A stretch of 23,395 bases of DNA from Bacteroides sp. (GCA_021204375.1 JAJPZL010000200.1:1-23395), one strand, 5' to 3'. Counted from the first letter of the stretch, positions 1-7,149 are shown. Numbers and translations: made by a program. Notes: generated from the sequence alone by a model not told the origin.

Positions 1-1
1 T

Positions 2-9
2 TAGCTTTG
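2..9 (+). promoter_or_regulatory. Bacteroidetes -7 promoter element for rpsF
   Basis: TAGCTTTG matches the Bacteroidetes primary-sigma -7 consensus TAnnTTTG. It would start a transcript near base 15 with a leader of about 38 bases before the rpsF ATG at 54. The matching -33 element would fall outside the window, so only half of the promoter can be seen. Confidence 0.5.
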
Positions 10-53
10 CACTCGCATTTTAAAAATATATATTTTAATTTAATTAATTGAGT

Positions 54-458
54 ATGAATCAATACGAAACCGTTTTCATTTTAACTCCCGTTTTGTCTGA
101 ACCACAGATGAAGGAAGCGGTAGAAAAATTCAAAGACATTCTCGTCAAAGAGGGTGCTGAGATCATCAACGAAGAGAACTGGGGCCTGAAAAAACTGGCT
201 TATCCCATTGAGAAGAAATCAGCTGGTTTTTATCAGCTGATCGAGTTCAAGGCTGCTCCTACAGTGATCGACAAACTGGAGCTTAACTACCGTCGTGACG
301 AGTGTGTTATCCGTTTCCTGACTTTCAGAATGGATAAATATGCTGCTGAATATGCTGCTAAGAGAAGAAGTTTAAAATCAACCAATAAGGAGGAAATTAA
401 TCATGGCACAGAATCAATCAGAAATCAGATATTTAACTCCGCCTTCAGTAGACGTTAA
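54..458 (+). CDS. rpsF: 30S ribosomal protein S6, C-terminal end altered by a probable 1-base deletion
   Basis: Ribosomal protein S6 binds 16S rRNA with S18 in the small-subunit platform. The N-terminus ([15 protein letters not shown]) and the blocks [12 protein letters not shown] and [10 protein letters not shown] are typical of Bacteroidales S6. I chose ATG 54 rather than TTG 48, because family members begin MNQYE or MNHYE. The family is about 114 residues, but this frame runs to 134 because it misses its expected stop and reads 56 bases into rpsR. If the AAA at 394-396 had one more A, the protein would end in ...TNKEEN followed by TAA at about 400, giving 115 residues and a normal gap before rpsR. 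The extension is therefore probably a sequencing or real single-base deletion. It is first in an operon with rpsR and rplI. Confidence 0.93.
   Translation: MNQYETVFILTPVLSEPQMKEAVEKFKDILVKEGAEIINEENWGLKKLAYPIEKKSAGFYQLIEFKAAPTVIDKLELNYRRDECVIRFLTFRMDKYAAEYAAKRRSLKSTNKEEINHGTESIRNQIFNSAFSRR
387..394 (+). promoter_or_regulatory. Strong ribosome binding site of rpsR
   Basis: AAGGAGGA lies 8 bases before the rpsR ATG at 403. Such a full Shine-Dalgarno is uncommon in Bacteroidetes but fits ribosomal genes. It also sits inside the last codons of rpsF, so the two genes are closely coupled. Confidence 0.7.
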
Positions 459-672
459 AAAGAAAAAATATTGCCGTTTTAAAAAGAGCGGTATCAAGTA
501 CATTGACTATAAGGATCCTGAATTTTTAAAGAAATTCCTGAACGAGCAGGGAAAGATCCTTCCCCGTCGTATCACCGGTACCTCTTTGAAATTCCAGCGT
601 AGAATTGCACAGGCTGTAAAAAGAGCCCGCCACCTGGCGTTGCTTCCCTATGTAGCTGACATGATGAAATAA
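403..672 (+). CDS. rpsR: 30S ribosomal protein S18
   Basis: S18 pairs with S6 on the 16S rRNA platform. The 89-residue product has the family's basic core: [20 protein letters not shown] at about residues 19-38, then [12 protein letters not shown] and the [18 protein letters not shown] motif near the C-terminus. Length and sequence are normal for Bacteroidales. It starts at ATG 403 behind a strong Shine-Dalgarno, and its 5' end is overlapped by the extended rpsF frame. rplI begins 17 bases downstream in the same operon. No lesion is visible. Confidence 0.97.
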   Translation: MAQNQSEIRYLTPPSVDVKKKKYCRFKKSGIKYIDYKDPEFLKKFLNEQGKILPRRITGTSLKFQRRIAQAVKRARHLALLPYVADMMK

Positions 673-689
673 AAGAAGGAGGAATAAGT

Positions 690-1136
690 ATGGAAATTAT
701 TTTAAAAGAAGACGTAGTAAACTTAGGATATAAAAACGATATCGTAACTGTAAAATCAGGATACTGACGTAATTACCTTATTCCTACGGGAAAAGCTGTT
801 ATTGCTTCTCCTTCTGTAAAGAAAATGCTGGCTGAAGAGTTGAAACAACGTGCTCACAAGCTTGAAAAGATTAAAAAAGATGCTGAAGAACAAGCTGCAA
901 AACTGGAAGGTGTTACCCTTACTATTCCAACCAAAGTAAGTTCTACAGGCTCTATTTTCGGTTCTGTAGGTAACATTCAGGTGGCCGAAGCGTTGGCAAA
1001 ACTTGGTCTTACAGTAGATCGTAAATCGATTGTGATCAAGGATACAGTAAAAAAAGTAGGTTCTTACAATGCAGTGATCAAATTGCATAAAGAGGTATCC
1101 GTGAACATTCCTTTCAAGGTTGTTGCCGAAGCGTAA
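690..1136 (+). pseudogene. rplI: 50S ribosomal protein L9 with an in-frame TGA at codon 26
   Basis: L9 is the elongated two-domain protein at the base of the L1 stalk that helps keep reading frame. The ATG at 690 follows the Shine-Dalgarno GAAGGAGG. The N-domain reads MEIILKEDVVNLGYKNDIV, and the C-domain ends at TAA 1134-1136, total 149 codons, normal length. Codon 26 (765-767) is TGA. It lies in the conserved N-domain block GY-x-RNYLIP, where L9 proteins normally have Gly or Ala, so one change GGA to TGA explains it. The frame on both sides is perfect, with no compensating shift. A real stop would leave 25 residues, or a C-domain restarted at ATG 825. L9 is dispensable in some bacteria, so a true nonsense mutation is possible, but a base-call error is at least as likely. 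Recoding of UGA is unsupported, since TGA is used as an ordinary stop nearby. Confidence 0.92.
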
Positions 1137-1156
1137 TACAAAAGATCAGATAGTTT

Positions 1157-1187
1157 AAAGCCGGAGTTGAAAAACTCCGGCTTTTTT
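1157..1187 (+). terminator. Intrinsic terminator of the rpsF-rpsR-rplI operon
   Basis: A perfect 12-bp stem pairs AAAGCCGGAGTT (1157-1168) with AACTCCGGCTTT (1173-1184) around a GAAA tetraloop, followed by T to 1187. It lies 20 bases after the rplI stop. Because thiL converges from the other side, the stem may also act on the minus strand, though the T-tract there is short. Confidence 0.93.
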
Positions 1188-1208
1188 ATGACTTATCGCT
1201 TTCCAGGC

Positions 1209-2252
1209 TCAGTTCTTCTCTTCTTCCTTCAGCGGATTCCATCCCTGGGCCTTGAGTTCAAACTCCTGGCCATCCCGGGAGATCAGGGCGCATCCCAGCT
1301 CCGGTTTCGTAATGTGACCGATCACCTGTACTCCCTCTATCTGTGATACCTTTTCGTGATCTGTAAGGGGGACGGTAAAAAGTAGTTCATAATCTTCTCC
1401 GCCATTCATGGCACAGGTAGTCAGGTTCATATTAAACTCCTCCGCCATTACTGCTGTCTGGTAATCGATCGGAATATGCTCCTCATAAACTCGGCATCCG
1501 GCATTACTCTGGGTACAAATATATAAAAGTTCCGATGATAAACCATCCGATACATCCATCATCGCGGTAGGAACAATTCCCTCTTCAGCCAGTTTACGGA
1601 CAATGTCACGGCGGGCTTCCGGCTTTAGTTGTCTTTCCAACAGATACTCTTTTCCGGAAAAATCCGGTTGTACCTCTGCCTGGTCCTGCCCTTTAAAAAC
1701 AGCCTTCTCCCTTTCCAGTAGCTGAAGTCCCATATAGGCAGCGCCCAGATCGCCCGATACACAGATAAGATCTGTATTCCGGGCCCCATTCCGATACACC
1801 ACTTTTCCTTTCTCTCCCTCTCCGATACAGGTAATACTGATAGCGAAACCGGTCAGGGAAGAGGTTGTATCTCCTCCTATAATATCCACCTGGTGCAGAT
1901 CGCAGGCCAGTTTTATACCGGCATAGAACTCTTCCAGGTCTTCTACCGAAAAACGTTTGGAAAGAGCAATAGAGACAGTGATCTGTTTAGGAGTACCATT
2001 CATGGCGTAGATATCCGAAAAATTCACCATGGCCGATTTATAGCCCAGGTGTTTCATCGGTACATAGGTCAGGTCAAAATGAATACCTTCTATCAGCAGG
2101 TCGGTAGTGACCAGTATCTCTTTATCCCTATATTCCAAAACAGCGGCGTCGTCGCCGACGCCGTATTTGCTAGAATCATTTTTTAATTCGATCCCTTCGG
2201 TCAGGTGACGTATCAGTCCGAACTCACCGAGCGTTGATATTTCTGTTCCCAT
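1209..2252 (-). CDS. thiL: Thiamine-monophosphate kinase ThiL
   Basis: ThiL phosphorylates thiamine monophosphate to thiamine pyrophosphate with ATP, the last step of cofactor synthesis in the cytosol. The 347-residue protein has the PurM/ThiL-superfamily motifs in order: GVGDDAAV (31-38), TTDLLIEGIHF (49-59), NFSDIYAMNG (77-86), GGDTTSS (126-132), MDVSDGLSS near residue 230 and NGGEDYELLFT near 285. The acidic metal-binding residues (D34, D35, D51, D80, D128) are present. Length is normal and the frame is intact. It starts 7 bases after the punA stop, so it is probably co-transcribed from the punA promoter. The link to purine metabolism may be only positional, as the same pair recurs in Bacteroidales from memory. 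Confidence 0.96.
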   Translation of the reverse strand: MGTEISTLGEFGLIRHLTEGIELKNDSSKYGVGDDAAVLEYRDKEILVTTDLLIEGIHFDLTYVPMKHLGYKSAMVNFSDIYAMNGTPKQITVSIALSKRFSVEDLEEFYAGIKLACDLHQVDIIGGDTTSSLTGFAISITCIGEGEKGKVVYRNGARNTDLICVSGDLGAAYMGLQLLEREKAVFKGQDQAEVQPDFSGKEYLLERQLKPEARRDIVRKLAEEGIVPTAMMDVSDGLSSELLYICTQSNAGCRVYEEHIPIDYQTAVMAEEFNMNLTTCAMNGGEDYELLFTVPLTDHEKVSQIEGVQVIGHITKPELGCALISRDGQEFELKAQGWNPLKEEEKN

Positions 2253-2259
2253 TCTTTAT

Positions 2260-3066
2260 TTAGGCTCTGTTTATCATTTCACGCATAATAGCCGTCATCT
2301 TAGGTTGGGCGGCATTAGCAGCGATCTGCACCTCTTCGTGCGATACTTCCATAATTTTGCCCTCTACACCCAGGTCCGTAATGATCGACATACCAAATAC
2401 CTCTATGCCTGCATGGTGAGCTACAATGACTTCCGGAACCGTAGACATACCCACTGCATCTGCTCCCAGGATACGGAACATCTTATATTCCGCCGGCGTC
2501 TCAAAAGTAGGTCCCTGCGTTCCTAAATACACACCTTCCTGAACTTTAATTCCCTTTTCCGCAGCAATCTCTTTGGCTTTGGTGATCAGGTCCCGGGAAT
2601 AAGCTTCGCTCATATCCGGAAAACGGTCTCCATACAGGTTCTTTCCTCTTAACGGATGTTCAGGGAAAAAGTTGATGTGGTCGGTGATGATCATCAGGTC
2701 ACCGATCTCAAACTCCGGATTGGTACCTCCGCTTGCGTTGGAAACAAAAAGGGTCCGTATACCCAGTTCCCGCATTACCCGGATCGGGAAAGTCACCTCT
2801 TTCATACAGTACCCTTCGTAATAGTGGAAACGTCCCTGCATAGCCATGATCTTTTTCTCATCCAGTTTGCCAAAGATCAGTTTTCCGCTATGTCCCTCTA
2901 CCGTTGATACCGGAAAGTTAGGGATCTCTTCATACGGGATCTCCTGTTTGTCGGTGATCTCGTTGGCCAGACTTCCCAATCCTGTTCCCAGGATAATAGC
3001 AGTTGCAGGCATCTCTTTAACTTTACCCCGGATGTAAGCTGCAGTTTCTTGTATCTTCTCGAGCAT
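2260..3066 (-). CDS. punA: Purine nucleoside phosphorylase
   Basis: This enzyme cleaves purine nucleosides with phosphate to the free base and ribose-1-phosphate, for salvage. The 268-residue protein is of the trimeric PNP/MTAP type. Visible motifs are ILGTGLGSLA (25-34, phosphate loop), VEGHSGKL (56-63), the phosphate-binding GRFHYYEGY (about 78-86), VSNASGG, the GPTFETPAE block, and VGMSTVPE at the base and ribose site. The frame is intact and the length normal. It leads a two-gene unit with thiL 7 bases downstream, and a -7 element lies 42 bases upstream of its ATG. The specificity (inosine and guanosine) is inferred from the family. Confidence 0.95.
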   Translation of the reverse strand: MLEKIQETAAYIRGKVKEMPATAIILGTGLGSLANEITDKQEIPYEEIPNFPVSTVEGHSGKLIFGKLDEKKIMAMQGRFHYYEGYCMKEVTFPIRVMRELGIRTLFVSNASGGTNPEFEIGDLMIITDHINFFPEHPLRGKNLYGDRFPDMSEAYSRDLITKAKEIAAEKGIKVQEGVYLGTQGPTFETPAEYKMFRILGADAVGMSTVPEVIVAHHAGIEVFGMSIITDLGVEGKIMEVSHEEVQIAANAAQPKMTAIMREMINRA

Positions 3067-3107
3067 ATTTTTATTATTTTAGGTTTCTCACATACCTATC
3101 TGAATTA

Positions 3108-3115
3108 CAAACATA
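3108..3115 (-). promoter_or_regulatory. -7 promoter element for punA-thiL
   Basis: Read on the minus strand, TATGTTTG fits TAnnTTTG and ends 41 bases before the punA ATG. I see no convincing -33 TTTG about 19 bases upstream, so the call rests on the -7 box and its position. Confidence 0.5.
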
Positions 3116-3201
3116 CTAAAATATCCCCGGAAATAAAAATCCCGTCCAGCTTAAATACTCTTGTTACCTATAGGGAGAGAAGAGTTATTCAGGGAGGCCT
3201 T

Positions 3202-3926
3202 TCAATCTTTTATCCGGATAGTGATACTTTTCAGGATAGATAAGGCAGAGATAATACCGGATAGATCCGGGTAGACTTCCCCGTCACTTCCGTCAGGGCT
3301 ACCGTGCCCTTTCAGTGTAGCTATGAACTCCTTCTGATCGTTCGTCAGATCTACTTCCGCCACATATACAAGGAAAGGCTGTTCGCTTCCCATCTTTCCT
3401 CCGGAATAATTACTTTCCCCTTTTACGGCATCTTCAGGATAGTGCTCGTTAAAGTCTGTCGAGTGGTTAACTTCAACTTTTACGACAAATCGTTCCATTC
3501 CTGTTTGCGGATCGAGATCTACCGTAAAACTCTTTCGGGGAGTTGCACCGCTTACCCCGTCTGTAAAAGGTTGCTTTCGGGTGAGTAGATATAGCCCGTC
3601 TTCATATTGGATACCCCGGCTGTAGCACCAATGCGGGAGAGCCTCTTTTCTGCGGTTCCCACCGGCACTTCTCCAGGATTGGTTAGCGATCCGCCCGGTT
3701 ACAAATATCGTGGATATATAATTCCTTCCATATCCTCCAGCCAGATAGCCAGCTGGGGAGCATTCTTTATCTTTATGCTCATAAAAAGAGGAAAATCGTG
3801 CAGGTAATGCTCGCCCTCCTCAATCTGAATACTTATATTATCTGTGTGGTACTCCGGCAAATGATTGCCGCAGGCAGATCTGCCTGCCATAAAAAGCAGT
3901 AAGGAAAAAGTCAATAGTCTATTCAT
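3202..3926 (-). pseudogene. DUF2271-like exported protein, split by a 1-base frameshift
   Basis: Function unknown. The product starts MNRLLTFSLLLFMAG, a signal peptide followed by SACGNH that could be a lipoprotein cleavage site, although Arg at -3 is unfavourable. The first frame ends at 3699 after ...AIWLEDMEGIIYPRYL. A second frame continues from about 3723 (NYISTIFVTGRIANQSWR, then KEALPHWC, DGVSGATP and VKVEVNHSTDFNEHYP) to the TGA at 3202-3204. Adding one A to the AA at 3722-3723 joins them into one protein of about 241 residues. The WLED...FVTG...VSGATP...VEVN pattern resembles the DUF2271 family, from memory. The ATG at 3926 overlaps the end of the upstream tetR-type gene by 8 bases, so the two are probably translationally coupled and the regulator may control this gene. 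Confidence 0.7.
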
Positions 3927-4533
3927 CGTTCTGTTTTTGATCGATCCAGTTATCAATCATTCTGTTTATCTCCTCTTCTAATTGCACCCATCCTTCGGGC
4001 CTTTGGATAGGAATACCATTATAAGTTTCACACTGCTCCTCCAGCAGAGCCAGGTAACTGAGCGAAGCTGTAAGCAACGTCGCCATAACGGCAACCTCTT
4101 TTTCCGGGCGTCCGGTGAGCCGGCTCACTATCCGGACGAGTTCTTTCCCCTTCTCTTCCCGCCGGCCACGAAGGTCTCTGACAAACTTATTCGACTCTGA
4201 AAGTTCCCAGCGGTAGAGCCTGCGTAGTGTATAACTGCTGCGCAGGGAGGCGATCTGCATACGGAACATCTCTTTTAAAAAACTATTCAGTCCCTCTTTT
4301 TCGGGAAGAGGGATCGGGAAATTTATCCAGTAGTCGTTCTGGCTGATATAAGCCGCGATCAATCCCTCCAGTGAACTGAAATAACGATAGATCAGCATTT
4401 TCGATACACCCGCTTTTGTGGCTACCGCATTGATACCCAACTTTTCAAATCCATTCTCTTCGATGATCTCCTTCACTGCCTGCAGCAAGAGTTGTTCCGT
4501 AGTGTGCCGGTTCTTACCATTCTCTTTTTCCAT
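3919..4533 (-). CDS. TetR/AcrR-family transcriptional regulator
   Basis: A 204-residue one-component regulator. Residues 10-60 form the TetR DNA-binding domain: a helix TEQLLLQAVKEIIEENGF, then INAVATKAGVSKMLIYRYFSSLEGLI, the typical helix-turn-helix. The remainder is a helical ligand domain of family length, and I cannot tell the ligand. The frame is intact. Its TAG stop overlaps the start of the DUF2271-like gene by 8 bases. Two inverted repeats with TGTTA/TAACA arms lie 13-55 bases upstream of its ATG, on either side of a -7 element, so autorepression is likely. The divergent gene at 4760 could share this control. Confidence 0.92.
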   Translation of the reverse strand: MEKENGKNRHTTEQLLLQAVKEIIEENGFEKLGINAVATKAGVSKMLIYRYFSSLEGLIAAYISQNDYWINFPIPLPEKEGLNSFLKEMFRMQIASLRSSYTLRRLYRWELSESNKFVRDLRGRREEKGKELVRIVSRLTGRPEKEVAVMATLLTASLSYLALLEEQCETYNGIPIQRPEGWVQLEEEINRMIDNWIDQKQNDE

Positions 4534-4545
4534 TGCATTTCTATG

Positions 4546-4556
4546 TGTTACTAACA
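4546..4556. promoter_or_regulatory. Palindrome, candidate TetR operator 1
   Basis: TGTTA-C-TAACA is a perfect palindrome of 5-bp arms, 13 bases upstream of the tetR-type ATG. It shares its arms with the larger palindrome at 4569-4588 and would lie in the leader of the regulator's own transcript. Confidence 0.5.
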
Positions 4557-4561
4557 GGTCA

Positions 4562-4569
4562 CAAATATA
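4562..4569 (-). promoter_or_regulatory. -7 promoter element of the tetR-type gene
   Basis: On the minus strand TATATTTG matches TAnnTTTG, ending 28 bases before the ATG. It sits exactly between the two operator candidates. No clear -33 box is seen. Confidence 0.5.
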
Positions 4570-4588
4570 TGTTACTCATCGGTAACAT
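4569..4588. promoter_or_regulatory. Palindrome, candidate TetR operator 2
   Basis: ATGTTAC (4569-4575) and GTAACAT (4582-4588) are perfect 7-bp inverted arms around a 6-base spacer. This has the size and symmetry of a TetR-dimer operator and covers the space between the -7 and -33 positions of the regulator's promoter. Confidence 0.6.
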
Positions 4589-4721
4589 GATGGATAAAAT
4601 CCGTTTTTTATCTTTTTTAGTAAAGAAGACCTGAAGCCTTTCTATAAACCTGTTGTTTACACCTTGGAAAGTCATATACGCTTTTTAGTGCAATGATCTC
4701 AATAAAATGTTTAACCGTTCC

Positions 4722-4742
4722 ATGGAAAAGTATCTTTTCCAT
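4722..4742. promoter_or_regulatory. 21-bp inverted repeat upstream of the baeRF3-like gene
   Basis: ATGGAAAAG (4722-4730) and CTTTTCCAT (4734-4742) are perfect 9-bp arms with a TAT centre, 17 bases before the ATG at 4760. The left arm also overlaps a 10-bp palindrome TTCCATGGAA (4718-4727). It could be an operator or an mRNA hairpin near the start codon. There is no T-tract, so it is not a typical terminator. Confidence 0.45.
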
Positions 4743-4759
4743 AAAATTTATATAAGCTC

Positions 4760-5873
4760 ATGAAAACAGTTAAGGAGAGTACACTCTCACCCCGTGAAGC
4801 GTATGAAAAATTTGTTTCTTACGATAAAGAGGAGAATACCCGTGCGGAGAACAGAGAACTTCTGGTTACTATTACACTGCCTACCCACCACGTTTTTCCT
4901 GATTATAAAATAGATCCTATTGAGTTGAAGAATCTGGTCAATCACACGGAAAAGGAACTGCTACGGTTCATAGAGAAGAAAAAAGTACCGGTTTATATGG
5001 AGAGTATTAAAAAAAGCCCAGGAGCTTATTGACCATAGTCACAACCGGGCAGGAATGGTGCTTTATGCAGACAGTAAGAGTTGTAATGTGGTAAAGTTAC
5101 CTGTTCCATTAGAACCCGAAGTAATAGCAGGTCCTTATTATGATATACGTCCTCTGCTTAAAGCCAGGCAACAGGTAAATAACTACTATATCCTTACCAT
5201 CAGCCGTCATAAGATCCGCCTGCTGGAGGCTTTGAATAACCGCATCCTGATGGAATTTGAAGATGAATATTTTCCCTGGGAAAATGTCAGTTATTATACT
5301 GACGACCCCATTGAACTGGCCCAGAATGACTTTACCGACCGGTTGATCCAGGAATTTTTTAATACGGCAGATAAAAATTTCCACCCTTACCTGCTGGTCA
5401 ATCCTCTTCCGGTAGTATTGGCCGGTGATATAAAGAACATTCCCCATTACCGGAAGATCATGGATAACGACTGTACTGTTATTGGTTCTGTATACGGGAA
5501 TTACAATCATACTCCCTGCCATGAATTGGTAAAAGAGACCTGGCCTCTCATTCAAAAGTATATGCAGGAAAGCGAAGAGGAGTGTACCCGGTATATGGAA
5601 CAGGCACAATCTGCCGAATTACTGACTACCGATATCAACGAGATCTTTAAAATGGCGGAAGAGGGAAATGCCGATACCCTTTACCTGGGCACTAATCTCT
5701 CCCTCAAAGGATATAAGATAGATAAGGCTCCGGATCTCTCCCAACCGGAAGGGGAGGAACCTTTGGTAGAACTGGTACATTGGATCCATGAAAAAGGAGG
5801 GACCCTGATTTTTCTGGACGATCATCTACTACAAAAGGAGCTACCGGGAATGGCGTTGGTAAGAAGATCCTGA
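4760..5873 (+). pseudogene. baeRF3-like protein, frameshifted at an A7 run
   Basis: The N-terminal part (LSPREAYEKF..., LLVTITLPTH, DPIELKNLVNHTEKEL) and the middle (GMVLYADSKSCNVVKLPVPLEP, YDIRPLLK, YYILTISRHKIRLLEA) resemble the baeRF family 3, bacterial relatives of archaeo-eukaryotic release factor domains. Their cellular role is not established. The first frame stops at 5030-5032 and the second runs from upstream of 5055 to 5873. They join in the A run at 5009-5015: six As instead of seven give ...ESIKKAQELIDHSHNRAGMVLYAD. Restored length is about 370 residues, normal for the family. It has no signal peptide, so it is probably cytosolic. A 21-bp inverted repeat lies just upstream. Confidence 0.72.
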
Positions 5874-5928
5874 AAGACACTTTACCGGATTTTATCAAAA
5901 TCCTCCTTACGGGTCTGCCGGAAACTTC

Positions 5929-5936
5929 TATCTTTG
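5929..5936 (+). promoter_or_regulatory. -7 promoter element of the lipoprotein pair
   Basis: TATCTTTG matches TAnnTTTG and ends 28 bases before the ATG at 5965. A -33 element is weak (TTAC at 5907-5910). Confidence 0.5.
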
Positions 5937-5964
5937 TAGCTATTGTGAACTTATAAAATAATAG

Positions 5965-6423
5965 ATGAGCTATCTTTATTACTTCTTTACAGGAGTTATC
6001 CTCTTCACGCTGATCTCTTTGCCTGGATGCAGCTCTTCCGGTAGAGGGGGCGAGCGTATCTCTGCTGCGGCAGATACGCTTACTATTTCACTCCCCATCG
6101 CTCAGACGGATAGTATAACCATTATCTATACTGATAATAAAACACTTACTACCTGCCTCAGTGAGGGTGAGTCCCGGGAACTGGATCGTTTACTCCGGAC
6201 TGTCTCTTACGATCCGGCCTGGAATTAGAGTGGCATTATGGTAAAAATGGTAGCTCCCGACTATACGGTTATTTTCCATTACCGGGAAAAACCGCAGGAA
6301 GAGGAGGACTGGCTGATGATCTGGAAAGAGAATGAACGAGCTAAATTCCGTAATAAATGGTATCTGATCTCTTCCGGGAACCGGGAAAGCATTTCCCGTA
6401 TGCTGGAAGATCAGAGAAACTAA
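5965..6423 (+). pseudogene. Small lipoprotein with an in-frame TAG
   Basis: No recognised family. The N-terminus MSYLYYFFTGVILFTLISLPGC is a lipoprotein signal, with the lipobox LPGC putting the lipidated Cys at residue 22, followed by a serine/glycine-rich linker. The frame is interrupted at 6226-6228 by TAG (...YDPAWN stop SGIMVKM...) and continues in the same frame to TAA at 6421-6423, for 153 codons in total. GAG or CAG to TAG is a single change. The downstream part (MVKMVAPDYTVIFHYREK..., DWLMIWKENERAKF, WYLIS) has sensible amino-acid composition, which supports one original gene. Eleven bases later comes a second small lipoprotein, probably in the same transcript. A -7 element lies 28 bases upstream. 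Confidence 0.65.
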
Positions 6424-6434
6424 ACTTTGTAACA

Positions 6435-6775
6435 ATGAAAAAATATCTTATCTGTTCCTTATCGCCCTTATTATAGTAACTGCCTGTAAGACGATAGACC
6501 ATACTGAAAAACTGGTCATTGCTTCGGAACGAGGCGATTGTGTGGGAGTCGTTCCTATGAAATGTCTGCTGGTTAAAAAAGAGAGCCATTCCGATTGGGA
6601 ATACTTTTACGATGATATCGAAGGCTTTACCCACGAACCCGGATATGAATATGTTATTCAGGTACGCCGTGAGAATGTGGTGGAACCGCCGGCGGATCAA
6701 TCCAACCTGAAGTATGTATTGATCAAAGAGATCTCGAAAACTAAGAAAGAGTCTGAGGGATTACCGGTCCGGTAA
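6435..6775 (+). pseudogene. DUF4377-like lipoprotein, frameshifted at its start
   Basis: Translation from ATG 6435 gives MKKYLICSLSPLL and a stop. One extra A in the run 6438-6443 gives MKKISYLFLIALIIVTAC, a good lipoprotein signal with the lipidated Cys at residue 18. That frame runs on through VIASERGDCVGVVPMKCLLVKK, DWEYFYDDIEGF, EPGYEYVIQVRRE and PPADQSNLKYVLI to TAA 6773-6775. These blocks match my memory of DUF4377, a domain of unknown function in Bacteroidetes lipoproteins. Restored length is about 113 residues. It follows another lipoprotein gene by 11 bases. An internal GTG start (6542) is an unlikely alternative, since it would lose the signal. Confidence 0.68.
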
Positions 6776-6796
6776 TAAAAGGCTTATCACTTCAGT

Positions 6797-6883
6797 ATTC
6801 CCGCCGGCTTCCCAGCCGGTGGTTTTCTGGAAGGGGCTTCATAGCCCCACACGGTACAAAAGCGGCTATGAAGCCGGCGGCAA
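6797..6883. repeat. Array of three tetraloop hairpins with 29-bp period
   Basis: Three stems share the core GGCT-N4-AGCC. They are CCGCCGGCT/AGCCGGTGG (6801-6809 with 6814-6822, one G-U), GGGGCT/AGCCCC (6833-6838 with 6843-6848) and CGGCT/AGCCG (6863-6867 with 6872-6876). Their centres are exactly 29 bases apart. The arms also pair across units: GGCTTCATAGCC (6835-6846) with GGCTATGAAGCC (6864-6875), and an 11-bp pair 6801-6811 with 6870-6880. This resembles a REP-like palindromic intergenic element. Confidence 0.7.
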
Positions 6884-6956
6884 CGATCCGTTACAAAGCA
6901 GCCAACTGTTTTACCGGAACAGGGCTTATCTACATAGGATTAAAATCTGAAAAAAA

Positions 6957-7067
6957 CTATCATCTATCATTCAGTAGTATCTAATTTGCTTAAAATCAGA
7001 ATTCTATAAAAATTAAGTAAAAATTATCTACCATTTTACTATCATATATCTATCATTCATCTATCAT
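6957..7067. repeat. Five CTATCAT direct repeats, three phased at 11 bp
   Basis: CTATCAT occurs at 6957, 6964, 7039, 7050 and 7061. The last three are spaced by exactly 11 bases, about one helical turn, which is how protein-binding direct repeats are often arranged. The flanking DNA is very AT-rich, so low complexity may explain part of this. No promoter or start codon follows within a plausible distance. Confidence 0.5.
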
Positions 7068-7149
7068 TTTTCCCATACATCTTAGAGAGTTTATACGAGT
7101 AAATTCTTTCTTCTATAGCCTATATTATTTCATAATCCTCCATATTTTA

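Larger units (their letters stand above)
4534..4759. other. Divergent intergenic region, tetR-type gene / baeRF3-like gene
   Basis: This 226-base AT-rich region holds the promoter and operator candidates of the regulator on its left, and on its right a 21-bp inverted repeat close to the gene at 4760. I found no convincing -7 element for the plus-strand gene and no small ORF or RNA gene. Confidence 0.6.

Noticed and set aside
765..767. UGA read as an amino acid (alternative code or selenocysteine)
   Set aside because: TGA is a normal stop for other genes in the window (regulator and DUF2271-like gene), Gly is encoded by GGN throughout, and no selenocysteine-type element follows.
756..1088. 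110-codon open frame opposite rplI
   Set aside because: It is antisense to well-conserved L9 codons; Phe/Cys/Arg-rich composition marks it as a shadow.
3168..3178. CTATAGGGAGA, identical to the end of a T7 promoter
   Set aside because: The rest of the T7 promoter is missing upstream and no vector-like sequence is nearby. Eleven bases by chance in an intergenic region is acceptable.
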